Shown here in pieces: positions 19,640-31,279 of a DNA stretch of 64,000 nucleotides. Position 1 is the stretch's first letter, and each line of letters opens with the position of its first letter. The notes beneath the pieces are model-generated. The model worked only from the letters and a program-made list of their open reading frames with translations, was not told the DNA's origin and searched no databases. The translations under genes and the position numbers were made by a program. Origin of the DNA: Nothopassalora personata (lineage: Eukaryota > Ascomycota > Dothideomycetes > Mycosphaerellales > Mycosphaerellaceae); assembly GCA_033816765.1 (NCBI GenBank), contig CM066295.1, positions 1,240,001 to 1,304,000 on the forward strand. The letters are read 5' to 3'.

Positions 19640-21774
19640 CACACCCTATATTACACTGTTTTCTGTAGCTAGATAGTCTCACACCTTGTGCAATTTATAA
19701 GGGTTACTAATCTATACCCTATCGTTTTAATCTAGAAGCTTGTACTCGTTAAATACCTATTTATAATAGTTTATAAGCCCGAGTGCTCCTCTACCTATTT
19801 ATTTTAAAACCTAAATTGTTATTCAAGCTCTATTAAGGATTAGCTTACCTTACTAGTAGACCCGACCCTATATTTGTTTTACGGACAACTATCTAATCGA
19901 TTTAAGAACTACTATAGAACATCGGCACTAAGTATTATTACCGTAGTATAGTATCTAAAAGAGCTAGACTAGACATAGAGTTTAGAAACAACACCTCTAG
20001 TAACCTAGTAAGGTCTACTAAGGACAACTAGGTGCTTAGAAAGGGAGTATAGTTTTAAGTATAGAAGTCTATATTAATTAGTACACTACTATAGAAGGAT
20101 CTAGTTAGATTTATAATCTATAACTTAGACTAGGTTAATCTAAAGCATGCTCTAAATAGGGTAGCTTATATATAACCCCTAGGGAATTAGAGGTAAAGAG
20201 CTATATCTATAGCCTCTACTAATACCGTAGATACGACTAAGAATGCCTAGAATAAGACTACTACCTAGAATAAAGCTCCTTAGGACATTACTAGTAGTAT
20301 AAGATATAGAGCTACCTATAAGCGATAGAAGAAAGAGGACATATAAGCTTTTAGTATTATTATAGCTAGATTAGACTCTACCGTAAGGCTAAACTTTAGA
20401 GATATAGACAATTTAGCTAAGGAATTATATAATTTAATTAAGGCAATATATAAGCTAGTTATTACAATTAATCTATATAATACTCTAAAGGTAGTTAGGT
20501 ACATTAAGTTAGATGCTATAAGACCTAATATATTAAAGTACTATAAAGACTTTTAAGTATAGGTATATAACTATAAGACTACGATAGAGTAGTTTATTAG
20601 ATCTTCCCTAGTTAATAATAAGTCCCTACTTTAAATCCTCCTTTATTCTCCTAGAAGGCGTCTATAGACTATACTTTTATAAAGGCCTAAACTATATTAA
20701 ATAGCTTAGGACATAGAGACATAATAATCCCTTAGAATTAACTACCCTAGAGAGAATGTTTATAACTCTTAGGAAGGAGTAAGTACCTACTACCTATAAG
20801 CCTAGTAATAGCTTTATTAGAGCATTCCTTAGTAAGAATAATAATAAGTAGTATATATAGTGCTTATATAAGTACACTAACGCGAACTACTATAAGTAGT
20901 ATCGGGAGAAGAATCCTAGGAACAAGTCTAAGAAGGGTAAAGAGACCCTAAAGGATAGGGCTAAGAAGGCAAAGGGTAATAAGTCCTCTAGGAAGAGGAT
21001 TGCTATAGCAATTAATAACTAGTTAAGTATATTATTATCTAATTATAAGCGTAGCTCTAATAGTAATAGTAACTAGAGATAACTCTATAGGAGATCTAGA
21101 GTAGCTATTACAATTGTATAACTAGTATATATAGAAAGGGTAGTAGCTACTATATTAAATCTAATATCTATAGAGAAATTCTATAAGATAGGTATATCCT
21201 TCTATATCTATAATAATCTTATAGATCTTTAAAATGTTAGGCTAAGACTTAGGCCTATATACTTCTCTTAGGCCGTTAGGTAAGAATCTCTTATAACTAA
21301 AGGAGAACTAGAATAGGTTATAAAGAACTATCTTAGTTAAGAAACTACCCTCCTTCTTCGTAATATACTTTACTCCCTAGAGTTAGATACTATACTAATC
21401 TCTATAGAACTCCTATATAAGAAATATAGAGTTTACCTAGATAGACTATCTAAAATACTATTCTAGAAGGGTAAGCCTATAGGCTATATTAAGATAATAA
21501 AGAATATTATTGTCTTTAGGAACCTTAGGGTAAAGAAGGGTTCTAGGAAGAAGGAAGATAGATTAGTATTAAAAGGACTTACTGCTCTTATATTTACTAA
21601 GCTAAGAACTAATATAGTTAGATAGTATTAGAGGCTTAGGTATATTAGTAGTATACTACTTAATACTATAAAAGAAGTAGTTAAGGGCCTAGAAGATATT
21701 AATACTATAGAGTTAGGATATTATAAGACTTATAAGCTTATAAGTATAAGGACCGTAAGGCTATAAGGGGATGT
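19640..21774 (+). pseudogene. RIP-decayed copia Gag, protease and pre-integrase fragment
   Basis: Dense TAG/TAA stops and a lack of CA and TG dinucleotides mark RIP. Read past those stops, about 20.33-20.78 kb gives a copia-type Gag. Near 20.86 kb is a zinc-knuckle relic in which Cys and His codons have become Tyr (TGC and CAC to TAC). A protease and GAG-pre-integrase relic runs to about 21.74 kb. The frame then stops at AAGGGGA followed by TGTCGTAATA, which looks like a polypurine tract and LTR start. If so, this copia also lost its integrase and RT. The 5' boundary and left LTR are not resolved. Confidence 0.6.
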
Positions 21775-22760
21775 CGTAATATATAGTACGCCTACGATCT
21801 TCGAATCGTAGATAAACTAAAGCTTACTTTCTTCTATAGACGCTATACGCGTCTCCTAGTGTACGTATACGCGTTACGTACGGTATACTAAGCCGGGTAT
21901 AGCCGTATTATATATAAGGGTTAGCTATAGGCTACCCTTATAACTACCTCCTCTTCTAGGACGAGCTACCCTTAGCTCGCGGCTTTAGGAGTTTTCTATA
22001 TAAGTAATCTATCTACTTCTCGTAGATTCCGTTACTATACGACCCGCCTACGGGTCTCGTACGTGTCGTTATTAGGGTATAGGTAGGTAAAGTTATAGTT
22101 ATCCGGTTAACTAGTTCGAGGGTTTAAGAAGCGTACCCTCTCCCTCCTTTTCCTTCTTTTTTCTTATACTACGTTCTCGTAGCGTACTACACCCGTACTA
22201 CTAGCGATCTACTAGCTCCTTACTAGCGACTATCTAGCGACCCGCTAGTACTACTATAGCTTTAGACGAAGCTATCTAAGACTAGCTCCGCTAGGAGGCC
22301 CTTATAGGAGGCCTATTAGTACTACTAACACTATTACTAGCACTACTACTATAGATGTCTAGCGCGCTTAGCGCACTAGATACGCTAGCGAAGCGTAAGT
22401 TTAGCGTACTAGGGCCGTAGACCCCTAAGTTATTACTAGCTAGGCGGCTAGGTATAGACATTAAGATATATATACGGTGCCTCCTATACTTTATAACTAG
22501 TAAGTATTCGCTACGCTCTTCGCTTACGATACGCTTACTAATAGTATAGTAGACGAGTAGGACACGTATAATAGTATTACTACCGGCGAGTTACTTAAGA
22601 AGTATAGGCGCTATAGAGATAATAGGCACCCCTACGTTAGTAATACTAGTGTCGCTATTACGTAGATAGTAGCTCGCCTACGTACCGCTCACGCCTAGCG
22701 CGATAAGCTTATCTAGGGACTTAGTAACCCTATTACTAAGTAGGAGTAGGTTATGATTCT
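21775..22760. other. RIPed non-coding sequence, possible LTR
   Basis: About 1 kb starting TGTCGTAATATATAG, with pyrimidine-rich tracts (about 22135-22170) and many short internal repeats of CTACTA and GCGACTA type. The position after a purine tract suggests an LTR or an inserted element. I found no second copy in the window to prove it. Confidence 0.3.
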
Positions 22761-22767
22761 TATCCGG

Positions 22768-22870
22768 TGGGGTGGCTAAGCTATTCTTATAGTACTAAAC
22801 GGTAAGGCGTGCTATCTCCCTACATTTTAACGGACATGTAAGGTTGTAGGTTCGAGTCCTAGGCGTTATT
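22768..22870 (+). ncRNA. tRNA-like relic or SINE head with pol III B box
   Basis: The B box GGTTCGAGTCC at 22849-22859 matches the pol III consensus exactly. Upstream is an A-box-like TGGCTAAGC (about 22773) and a D-arm-like GGTAAGGCG (22801). TACAT and ATGTA can form an anticodon-type stem between them. The acceptor ends do not pair well and the D region is too long, so it is more likely a tRNA-derived SINE or decayed tRNA gene than a working tRNA. Confidence 0.3.
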
Positions 22871-23852
22871 ATATCTACTAAATTTATTGCTTAGCCTATC
22901 GTCCGCTTCAATGTCCGCTCTATTCTTAATTAAAATCCTAGGTGTTATAGTACGCTATTGCTTCGGCAATTAGGGTGCCTTACTACTATCTAATAACTAC
23001 GTATATATAACTTTAGTTACGGTCTTAGAGAACTCCGCTTCCTGCCTTAGGTAGAGATTACTATTTAGCTACGTTCTAGTAGGAACTCTTTTGCCTAATA
23101 AAAGGTCTTTATAGCTTATAAAAGCCTTATCTTTCTACTTAGGGTAAGGGTGATCCTATCGACGGTAGTGCTACAGGTACTGTATGCCTAGCGGGTAGAG
23201 ATGTTGTCTCTAAGTAAGGTAAGGACGATAATAGAGGGATTAACGATAATGTTATAGCGTTCGTTATAATATAGTAACGGAGGTAGTAATAGTAATGCTA
23301 ATACTACTAGCAGTAGGGAAGTTAATAGTGTTTTAGCGCTCGTAATTAGCTACGCCGTTACTAGTACGTATACGCTATACCGCTACTAGTAATAGGGGTG
23401 TTTCCGGTCCTTTTACTATAGGCTAATAGGAGTCCGAGAAACACCTACTAGTAATAGTAGTGCTAGGGCAGCGCCGGTAAATGGTAGACGCTTACTCTAG
23501 CGGTAGCGGCGCTAGCGGCGCTAGGCGGTAGTACGGAGCCGGTAGAGGAGATAGTAGTACCGAACATACTATATAACCTCTACCGGTCTATGTTAGTTAG
23601 TTAAGGAAAGAGGAAGGGTTTAGACCTAAAGAGGTGTTTTTATATAGTCCTACTACTAGTTCCTTCCTAATATAGTATAGAAGGATAAAAGGGAAGTCGC
23701 GCTTAGTAGTAGCTAATTACTATGTCGTTCTACATCGCTACTGCAATACGCCGAGGAGAAGAGTCCTATAGTTAAAGCCTAGTACTAGTAACTGTCGAGA
23801 AGAGCCACTACTAGTATAGTAGTAGGCCTACGCTTCTTAGGCGTTATTATCA
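22871..23852 (-). repeat. Probable 3' LTR and flank of copia-2 (RIPed)
   Basis: Read on the minus strand, the copia-2 coding region ends in a purine run (TTAGGGGGTGA) near 23853-23865, followed by TAATAACGCC. This is the expected polypurine tract and 3' LTR order (TG mutated to TA). The outer end of the LTR cannot be placed by eye. Confidence 0.35.
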
Positions 23853-26710
23853 CCCCCTAAGGTGATGCGGCCAGTGTTAGCATCTACAGTAGGCGCTAAG
23901 GAGCGTAGGTCTACGCCTTCCTTAGCTATGTTAAGTAGCTCTACGAAGTGCCTATACTTTTATAGTAGTAGTAGCTTAGTGAGCCTATCTATACGCATGT
24001 CGTTAGTGTTAAGATACCGAATCTCGATATCTCCTCGCTAGTTTCTCTAGCGGAGCTAGTAGTAGTGGATATTAACATAGCGTAGCTTAGTGTTAAGCTT
24101 TTACCCTTACTAGTTAATAAGTCGAATAGTCTAGGTGTTGTTACAGTATAGGTGTGTATACTAGTTAAACTCGAGATAGATCTCGGCGAAGATGCGTTCC
24201 TACTAGATTAGCTCTAATGCCGCTTATAATAGGCTAAGGAGTTCGGCTTCGGTTAAGGACTTAGTAATAGTAATCTACTTAGATGCTTGATAGTCGACTA
24301 GTCCGCCGAAGAGTATAAAGATCCATCCGCTAGAGCTAGTCCTATCGACGTTTATGCCGTAGGAGGCATCTAATGTACCGAAGAACTTATAGTTCTTACC
24401 GAGATGTTTAGGTTAACTATGTAGGCTAGTAATGTACTTACTAGCGCTATACATAAGGTAGAGGTTCTTAGTCTCTAGGAGGTAGCGTAGGCACTAGTCT
24501 ATAAGCTTTAGATGCGTGTCTATTAGCTTAGTTAGATACTACGAAAGCATTAATAGGGAAAAGGCAATGTCCGGGCGTGTATATGTTACTACGAAGTTAA
24601 GGGATCTAATACGTTATTAGTAAGTAAGGATCTTAATAGCTTCTATAATATAGCCTTTAGGTACCGTCTAGTTAAGGTATTAATCTACTAGCACATTTGT
24701 CTTACGTGCGCTAGTAGATATGCTAAACTTAGTAGCGAGCTTCTCGATATAGTCCTCCTATAAGAGCTATAGTAGTCTCTTCTACCGATCTCGTGTTACC
24801 TTAATTCCTAGAAACTAGGTAAGATCTCTAAGCTCGTACATCTCGTACTTAGTAAGTAGACGCTTCTTAATGCTAAGTGCATAGTCCTTATACTTACGGT
24901 AATATAGCATAACTAGGTCGTCTATATAAAAGAAGAATATAACCTTATTATTATAGTAGATGCATTCGGAGTCCGAGAGAGGAACCATTCTAAGGGAGGC
25001 TAGCGTCTCGGTAAGGGAGTTATACTATAATAAAGGGGACTCCTTTAGTCCGTAGAGGGCCTTAACTAGTTTAAGAGCGTGTCTATCGGTAGGGCGATCG
25101 ATTCTAGGAGGCGGCTATAGATACATAGTGTATAGTAGGTCTAAGTTTAAGAAGGCGTTAATAACATTAAACTGTTTAGCTTCTAGGTCGAAGCTCGCGG
25201 CTATAGTATAGTAGAGGCGAAATATGCTTACTAGCAATGTAGCGGCGTATGTATCTAAGTGTATACCCTATAGATCGCCTCTTACGCATAGCCGGGCCTT
25301 AAAGCTCTTTAGCATACTATCCTTATCTAACTTATACTTATATACCTACTTTAGCGGCAATGGTAGCTAAACTCCGTCCTCTTACTAAGCATTATAATCC
25401 TTCTCTTACTATATAGTCCATTTAAACGTGCCGGTTAAGACTACTTTAGTAAACTCTTTAGCTATAGCTTTACGCTATTATTAGGCGAAGCGGTGCTTTA
25501 TAGCGGCTCGGTAGTTTAGAGGTTCGGGCGGAAGGTTATCGCGGTGCATCGACGTAATAGTGTTAATAGTACGTGTAGGGGAGGATCGGCGTGTTCGTAC
25601 GACATCGTAGTGCTTACGTCCTAGGTAACGAGGTCTCGGGCGGATGCCCGCCATCTAGCTAATAATAACGTTAGCGACTATAATATTATGTAGAGTATAG
25701 TAGAAGTAGGCGGTTCGGAGCCTCTTCCTAGTGTCGGTAAGGGTATAGTTAGAATTAGGGGAAAACTCATCCATTTAACTAAGTTCTTCGAAGGGGATTG
25801 CTAAAGGAGGAGCGGTAGCGACGTCTAGAGTCGTCGAAGCATCTATGTCTACTATAATCTCCTTACGGTCTTCCTCTATAAGTGCATCTATTAATTGCTA
25901 CTTAAAGTCATTAATGTACTATTAAGACGCGTTACTGTTAACCGCGCCGTTTTAATAGCTATTGTTATAGTCGGAGTTCTCTATGCTCTTATTAGTCGAT
26001 AGTTCAACCCCGGATTTGACCTAGTCTCGTAAAAGTGTAGGGGTTGTAGCGTCATTTAATAACGGCTAATTAAGTGGCTAGAAACTGCTATTACCTTTAG
26101 GTTAGTTAAATGTTACTAGCGCTCGGTGTTGTAGCTAGTGTAGTTTATACCTAAGTAGTAATTATTAATAGGCGTGTTAACGAGAGTTTTAATAGAGCGG
26201 CTACTATTAAGCCTATTCTTCTACCCCCTCGGCCTATACTATGTCCTACTTATAGTAAGCCATATATAGGTCGTAGTACTGTTTAGGCTCTTTAGCCGGT
26301 TCTACTATTACGATGTTCTTAATAGGGGTTAAGTAACCAGTAGTAAGAATTGATAGGTCGTAGAGCGTAGTCTTATTAAAGAGGACGTCCTTTACCCGTA
26401 TAACCCTATCTTTCGATAGGTCCTACACCCTATAGATGTTAGTAGAGTCGTAGCCTATAAGGTATCCGATAAGTGCTCGTTCTTTAAGCTTCTTAGTCTT
26501 ACCTAGTTAAGTAGTGCTATAAATGTACACGTAGGCTAGGTAGCCGTATACTACTATGTAGCCTACATTTAGTACCCTGCCTATTACTAATTCAAAGGGA
26601 GTCTTCTAGCCTTTTAATTGGATTAGTAACCGCTAGAGAATGTAGACGGTAGCTACTGTACATTTATTCTAGAGCTTTTTAGGTAGGCGAGCATAAATGC
26701 GGATTGTGCG
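23853..26710 (-). pseudogene. Copia-2 integrase C-terminus, reverse transcriptase and RNase H (RIPed)
   Basis: Read leftward from 26710 past RIP stops. Integrase C-terminal sequence comes first (GYLIGYDS near 26.46 kb). Reverse transcriptase follows with a YIDD catalytic box at 24918-24929, the copia YVDD position. The TRPDIAFSLLMLS segment near 24.57 kb is typical of copia RNase H-proximal sequence. Gag and protease of the same element are at 35-37.9 kb. It cannot encode a product because of stops throughout. Confidence 0.7.
26706..26710 (+). repeat. Left target duplication of gypsy-1 (GTGCG)
   Basis: Pairs with GTACG at 35011-35015. The single difference is TG to TA, a RIP-type change after insertion. 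Confidence 0.8.
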
Positions 26711-26871
26711 TATTACGGGCCCAGCCTAGGGTCTAGTGAATGGCCCCACCGGTCACGTGACTAGCTTAGCGGCTTAGCGGTTCCTTAAGAATCCGCGTCG
26801 CCCGCACTCTCTTTCGTAGACCGTCTAACAACTTTGTTCTTTACCTATTAACTTAAGATAGCTCCCTTACA
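26711..26871 (+). repeat. 5' LTR of gypsy-1
   Basis: 161 bp, starting TATTACGGGC (original TGTCACGGGC) and ending CTCCCTTACA. It contains TCACGTGAC and differs from the 3' LTR by a handful of mostly RIP-type changes. Confidence 0.9.
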
Positions 26872-27022
26872 CTTTATTAGACCTACCCTACTCACCGTAG
26901 AATGCGCACTGCGAAGAGCCTATAAAGTGATAGGTTAAGATATAGAAATCGCGCGAATCGCAACTTCTACTACTAACATCGCGCGATAAACGCAATAAGG
27001 TTAAGTCTCGACATCTAATAAG

Positions 27023-29400
27023 ATGCCGACTAAGAGTACCGGCGGTAGATAGTTAATCCTATCTACACGCCTAAGAATCGCTCGAGAGTCTCTCGCATTT
27101 AATAGCTAGACTTAAGGGTACCTATCTTCTTTATAATCTTAGTAATAAACTAACGACGAAGTATAGTAAAAGATCTAGTAACTAATGTAGCTAGTATCCG
27201 ACCCTCCGAAGCACCTCGACCTTACCGACTACCTACGAGACGACGAAGTTAAGGAGTATGCCTCGGGGTTCTCCGTTAAAGTTAACTATAAAGACGATAC
27301 GGCTACCGACGAGGGTAACGGCGAACAATAGGTTACGAAGACATATCGATACGAGCTTTAAGATCTTAAGAACCTCGACGTAATAGACTTCTAAGCACTA
27401 CTATCGAGTTCTACCGAAGTACCCTCCGCGATCTACTTTATCCTACGACGCGCCTAAGCCGACGACTATAACACGACCGAGCTATGCTAAATCTTAGCAT
27501 CGGCTTATAATAAGATTAAGGACGAGAAGGCTGTTATAGAGATAGCGTAAGATGCGTTAAAGAAGGAGAAGGATAATTTCGAGTAGAAGAAATTAGATCT
27601 ATAGATACTATAGTAAAAGGTAGACGACCGAGTAAAGGACCTTACTATAGAAGTTAATAAGTACTAGGTACAAACGCCTACCTTATAGAAGGTTTAAGAC
27701 GACCTAAAGTAGGTAACTAACGAACGCGACCGTTTATAGAAGGATCTCGATACTACGGTAAAGGAACGCGATACAGTTACCGCGAAGCGCGACTAGCTAG
27801 TAGTAGCCCGTAATTCACTTAAGTAGTAGGTCGATGCCTTCTAACGACTACTACCCGGCGATAATGCCGCGAAGAACCGAGCCTATACGCTCGACGCTAT
27901 AAAGTAGCTCTAGGATAAGAACGCCGAAGTTACCTAGCTTAACACTCGCATCGCCGAATAAGTAAAGAAGCTTAATAAAGTGGAGATGTAGTAGAGCGAT
28001 GTCGACAACGAGCTGTCTAACTATAAGGTAGCCGCTAATAAGCACGATCGCGAGATTAAGTACATTACTAATACTAAGGACGTAGAGATTACTAAGCTAA
28101 AGAAGCAACTCGAGAAGAAGGATTCCCGCCGTTACGGACGTAACGACAGCGCGTAAGACGATAACCTATCCGACAGTTCGAGTAGTAGCTCCGATAGCTC
28201 TAACTCCGACTCTAGCGACGATGAACGCCGTAGTTGTCGCGGTATAAAGTCTAAGAAGAGTAAGCGTAAGTATAAGCGTAACGAGAGTCTCGATGCCGAC
28301 TAGGATGTAATGCTTAATATCGATCTAGAACTTAACGTCCTTTTTAAGACTAATAAGACTAAGGTAAAGAAGTTTAGCGGTAATAAGAATAAGGACGGTA
28401 CGATAGTAGGACCCACCTTCGAAGTGTAGTAGAACACCCTCGAGACTAAACTCTAGAACACGACCTTCCGTACTATAAAGGCCGCTCTTAAGTTCGTGTA
28501 CGACTATACCGAGGGTAGTACGTTCTAGCTCATCGGACCGTAGATTCCCTCTCTTACCGGCATTAAGAGCGACCGCACCTATAAGAAGCTTAATAAGCTT
28601 ATAAAGGACCTTTACGACCGATACGGAGAACGTAATGCGAAGGCTCGCGCTCGTAACGACATAGCCTCGCTTAAGTAACTAGACGAATACGTAAAGGACT
28701 CCTTTACCGAGTTTAACGTATTATTCCGCCGTAGCGCTAATATTATGTAGCTCTACCGCGACTAGGAGGACTACATCGATACGCTTAAGCGTAAGCTTAA
28801 CTACCGCTACCTATAGAAGTTTATTAATAAAGACCTATAGACGATTAAGGCTACCGAGTTCTTCTTATATCGTACTAAAGAGGACTTTCGTCTAGTAGAC
28901 GTACTATATCCTAAGAAGTAGACGGTAAAGAAGGATAATGTTAAGAAGGATAGTAAGGACGGTAAGAAGGACGATAAGACCGAGACCCCGGCTAGTAATG
29001 CCGGCGGTAGCAATAGTAGACGCTTACGCCGTAACCGTAAGCCTTAGGCTAACCGTAGCGAAGTCGGTGTATAGGTAGTAAACATCGGTCCACTCGACGA
29101 TACCGAGAGTATACGCTACATAAACGAAGGCCGCTATAAGAAGTACCGTAAAACCGGCTACCGTCTAATAGATCATGTGTGCGAGCTCTTTAACTACGAG
29201 ATGCCACCTCGCCTACCGACTCCGCAGTTATAGGGAAATAGCATAGCTAGCACTTAAGCGTAGTAAGTGTTAGTTAAGATTAAGGTTAAGAAGTAGAGCT
29301 ACTACCGATGCCTAGTGAAGGATTAAGGATATTATTACGTTTATTAAGAAGTCATTATTACGAATAAGAATAGTAACCTAAGGTAACGACTCACCTAGTA
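27023..29400 (+). pseudogene. Gypsy-1 Gag (RIPed)
   Basis: Begins at the ATG at 27023 (MPTKSTGG). Read past TAG/TAA stops it has a long charged coiled-coil region (about 27.5-28.1 kb), a Ser/Asp-rich run near 28.18 kb, a basic KSKKSKRKYKR stretch near 28.25 kb, and the capsid-like central domain to about 28.9 kb. A Lys/Asp-rich segment follows, then a cysteine-poor knuckle relic near 29.18 kb. The layout parallels the intact Gag of gypsy-2. The end coordinate is approximate. Confidence 0.65.
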
Positions 29401-30503
29401 ATGCCTAGTATAGTGAATGGTATTAAATCTCAATCCTTTTATAACGATAGGTCTAACTCTAACTTTATGGACCGATTACATACGTATAATAACAACTTTA
29501 AGGTTAGAACACTGCCTAAACCACTAGTATTAGGGCTGGTAGATAGTTCTACCTCCGAGAACATAATCTTAGAATAGACAATAGTCGAGCTAGATCTTAA
29601 AGGTTATAAAGAAGAATTAAGTGTCTAGCTAGCCGACCTCGAATACGACATCGTACTAGGTAGGACCTAGCGTAGTAAACACTAACCTAGGATTTACTAT
29701 GAGTCTGGAACGATGACCCTCGCCTCGGAGTACTATAAGGAGAATTGCCTTTAGGATAGTAAGCTAGTTTAGGTACAGTCAATCTACGACTAAGGGAAGT
29801 AAACACTAGTCTAGACCGTACAGTTATTCTAACTAGTAGTAGAAGACTGCGACGAAGAGATAACTGCCTATAATGAGGTACTAGCCAACGAAGCTAACAC
29901 TCCTAACCCCGAAGTAATAGAAGCAATAGCTTCTAAGCCTACTAAGCCGGACGAACCTCTCGGCGACATCCTAGAGGTAGGACTAGGAGTAGCTACGATG
30001 TACGTAAGACGGAAGGGCGCTAAGATGTTCCTTATGTATATTAACAATAATGAGCTAACACCCGCTACCGCGAAAGCGATAGACCCCCTATACGCGTATA
30101 TAATGTTAACATTACTGCCCTAGCGCCGGATAGCCGATAACTGTCTAATGACTATAGACGATAAGACTAGCTAACGACTCGACGTACGCGTAGTAGCGTT
30201 CGTGCCGGTAGACTAGAGAACCGGACTATCGCTATAGGCATGTAAGATGTACGCGTAAGCCGATATTAACCGATTCTATAAGTCGCTCGATAAGGATAAC
30301 ATCATCGACCTAGCCGAGCATCTACTGCCTAAATATCGCGAATATGCAAAAGCGTTCTTACTATAAGCCGTACGCGAACTTCCCCCTTATCGACTAGGTA
30401 TTAACTATAAGATACACCTAAAGGAAGGTAGTAAGCTACCTTTTAAGCACCCCTTCCGCATGTCGCTATAGGAAGACGAGCTAATTAAACGCTAGACCGA
30501 TAG

Positions 30504-30518
30504 CTATTTAGAGGATTA
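30504..30518 (+). repeat. 15-bp target duplication, left copy
   Basis: CTATTTAGAGGATTA, repeated exactly at 31280-31294 on the other side of the LINE-like insertion. Long, variable target duplications are typical of target-primed reverse transcription. Confidence 0.9.
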
Positions 30519-31279
30519 TTGATTGATTATTCCATTAACGTGCTATTTGAGTCAAAGACTATGCAACACGGGTCTCGAGAACGAGACCAAAATTTGAGAG
30601 AAGGAGAAAAGCCCCGTCGTACCCCGGACGTAAAAACTCCTTAAAAGATGCGAGCAACGCTCGCTATTCGAACCGTAAATCGAATATATTGCGGCGTAGT
30701 ACGCGCGTACCCGGTAGTCGTGTCTTGTCGAGAATTGCGGTTTGTCGCCTTGCCCCGGGCGAGACAAGTTTTGCGCCCGTGTCTCGTTCTTGTTTTAAAA
30801 AGCCAAGCCGGCCGTACCCGTACGCACCGAGCAAAATCCCAAGAAACACCCGTTGCCTCTGTTTCAAATCCAGTCGCGTTCTCCGGTCTCGAGTGTAGCT
30901 CCTCGGTCGCAGTGGCCTCGCTGTCGTCCCCCCCTCGGCCTCTCTTGGTTCCAGCCGTGCAGTATACGTGGTTTGCGCCCCTAAACGCCTCTCTTGGTTC
31001 CAGCCGGCAGTTTACGTGGTTTGCCGGGACGACAGGTAGACAGCGCCTTCGTTGTTCGAGCGACGTGTACGCTATGTACGTCGCTTTCCCTTCTCGCAGT
31101 TCCGGAGTTCTTGTTTGTAGATTTTGAGCGTATCTCGTTCGTTCGGTTCGTCCGACCTGTCTTTTCTTGTTTCGAGTCGAGTAGGCTTGTATTTTTCGAG
31201 AGAGAGAGTCTTAGTTTCTCTTCGTCGTAACGAAGATACTTACGTCGTCCGCCGCGTGAAGGCGCTCTCTATAGGACGA
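30519..31279 (-). mobile_element. LINE-like (or SINE-like) non-LTR retroelement, 761 bp
   Basis: Un-RIPed insertion within RIPed gypsy-1, flanked by perfect 15-bp duplications. On the minus strand it ends in a simple repeat tail (AATCAATCAA) in place of poly-A. Its 5' part holds a tandem 37/38-bp duplication (30939-30976 and 30988-31024). No reverse transcriptase is present, so it is either a non-autonomous element or a deleted LINE that keeps both ends. A near-identical copy begins at 63618. The open frames inside match nothing I know. Confidence 0.75.

Noticed and set aside
21775..22760. Host gene island inside RIPed DNA
   Set aside because: No frame longer than about 60 codons on either strand, and the dinucleotide pattern is that of RIPed repeats.
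30648..31127. A 159-aa open frame as a host gene
   Set aside because: It lies inside the LINE-like insertion bounded by 15-bp duplications, is rich in Arg and Ser from sequence bias, and its ORF has no domain.
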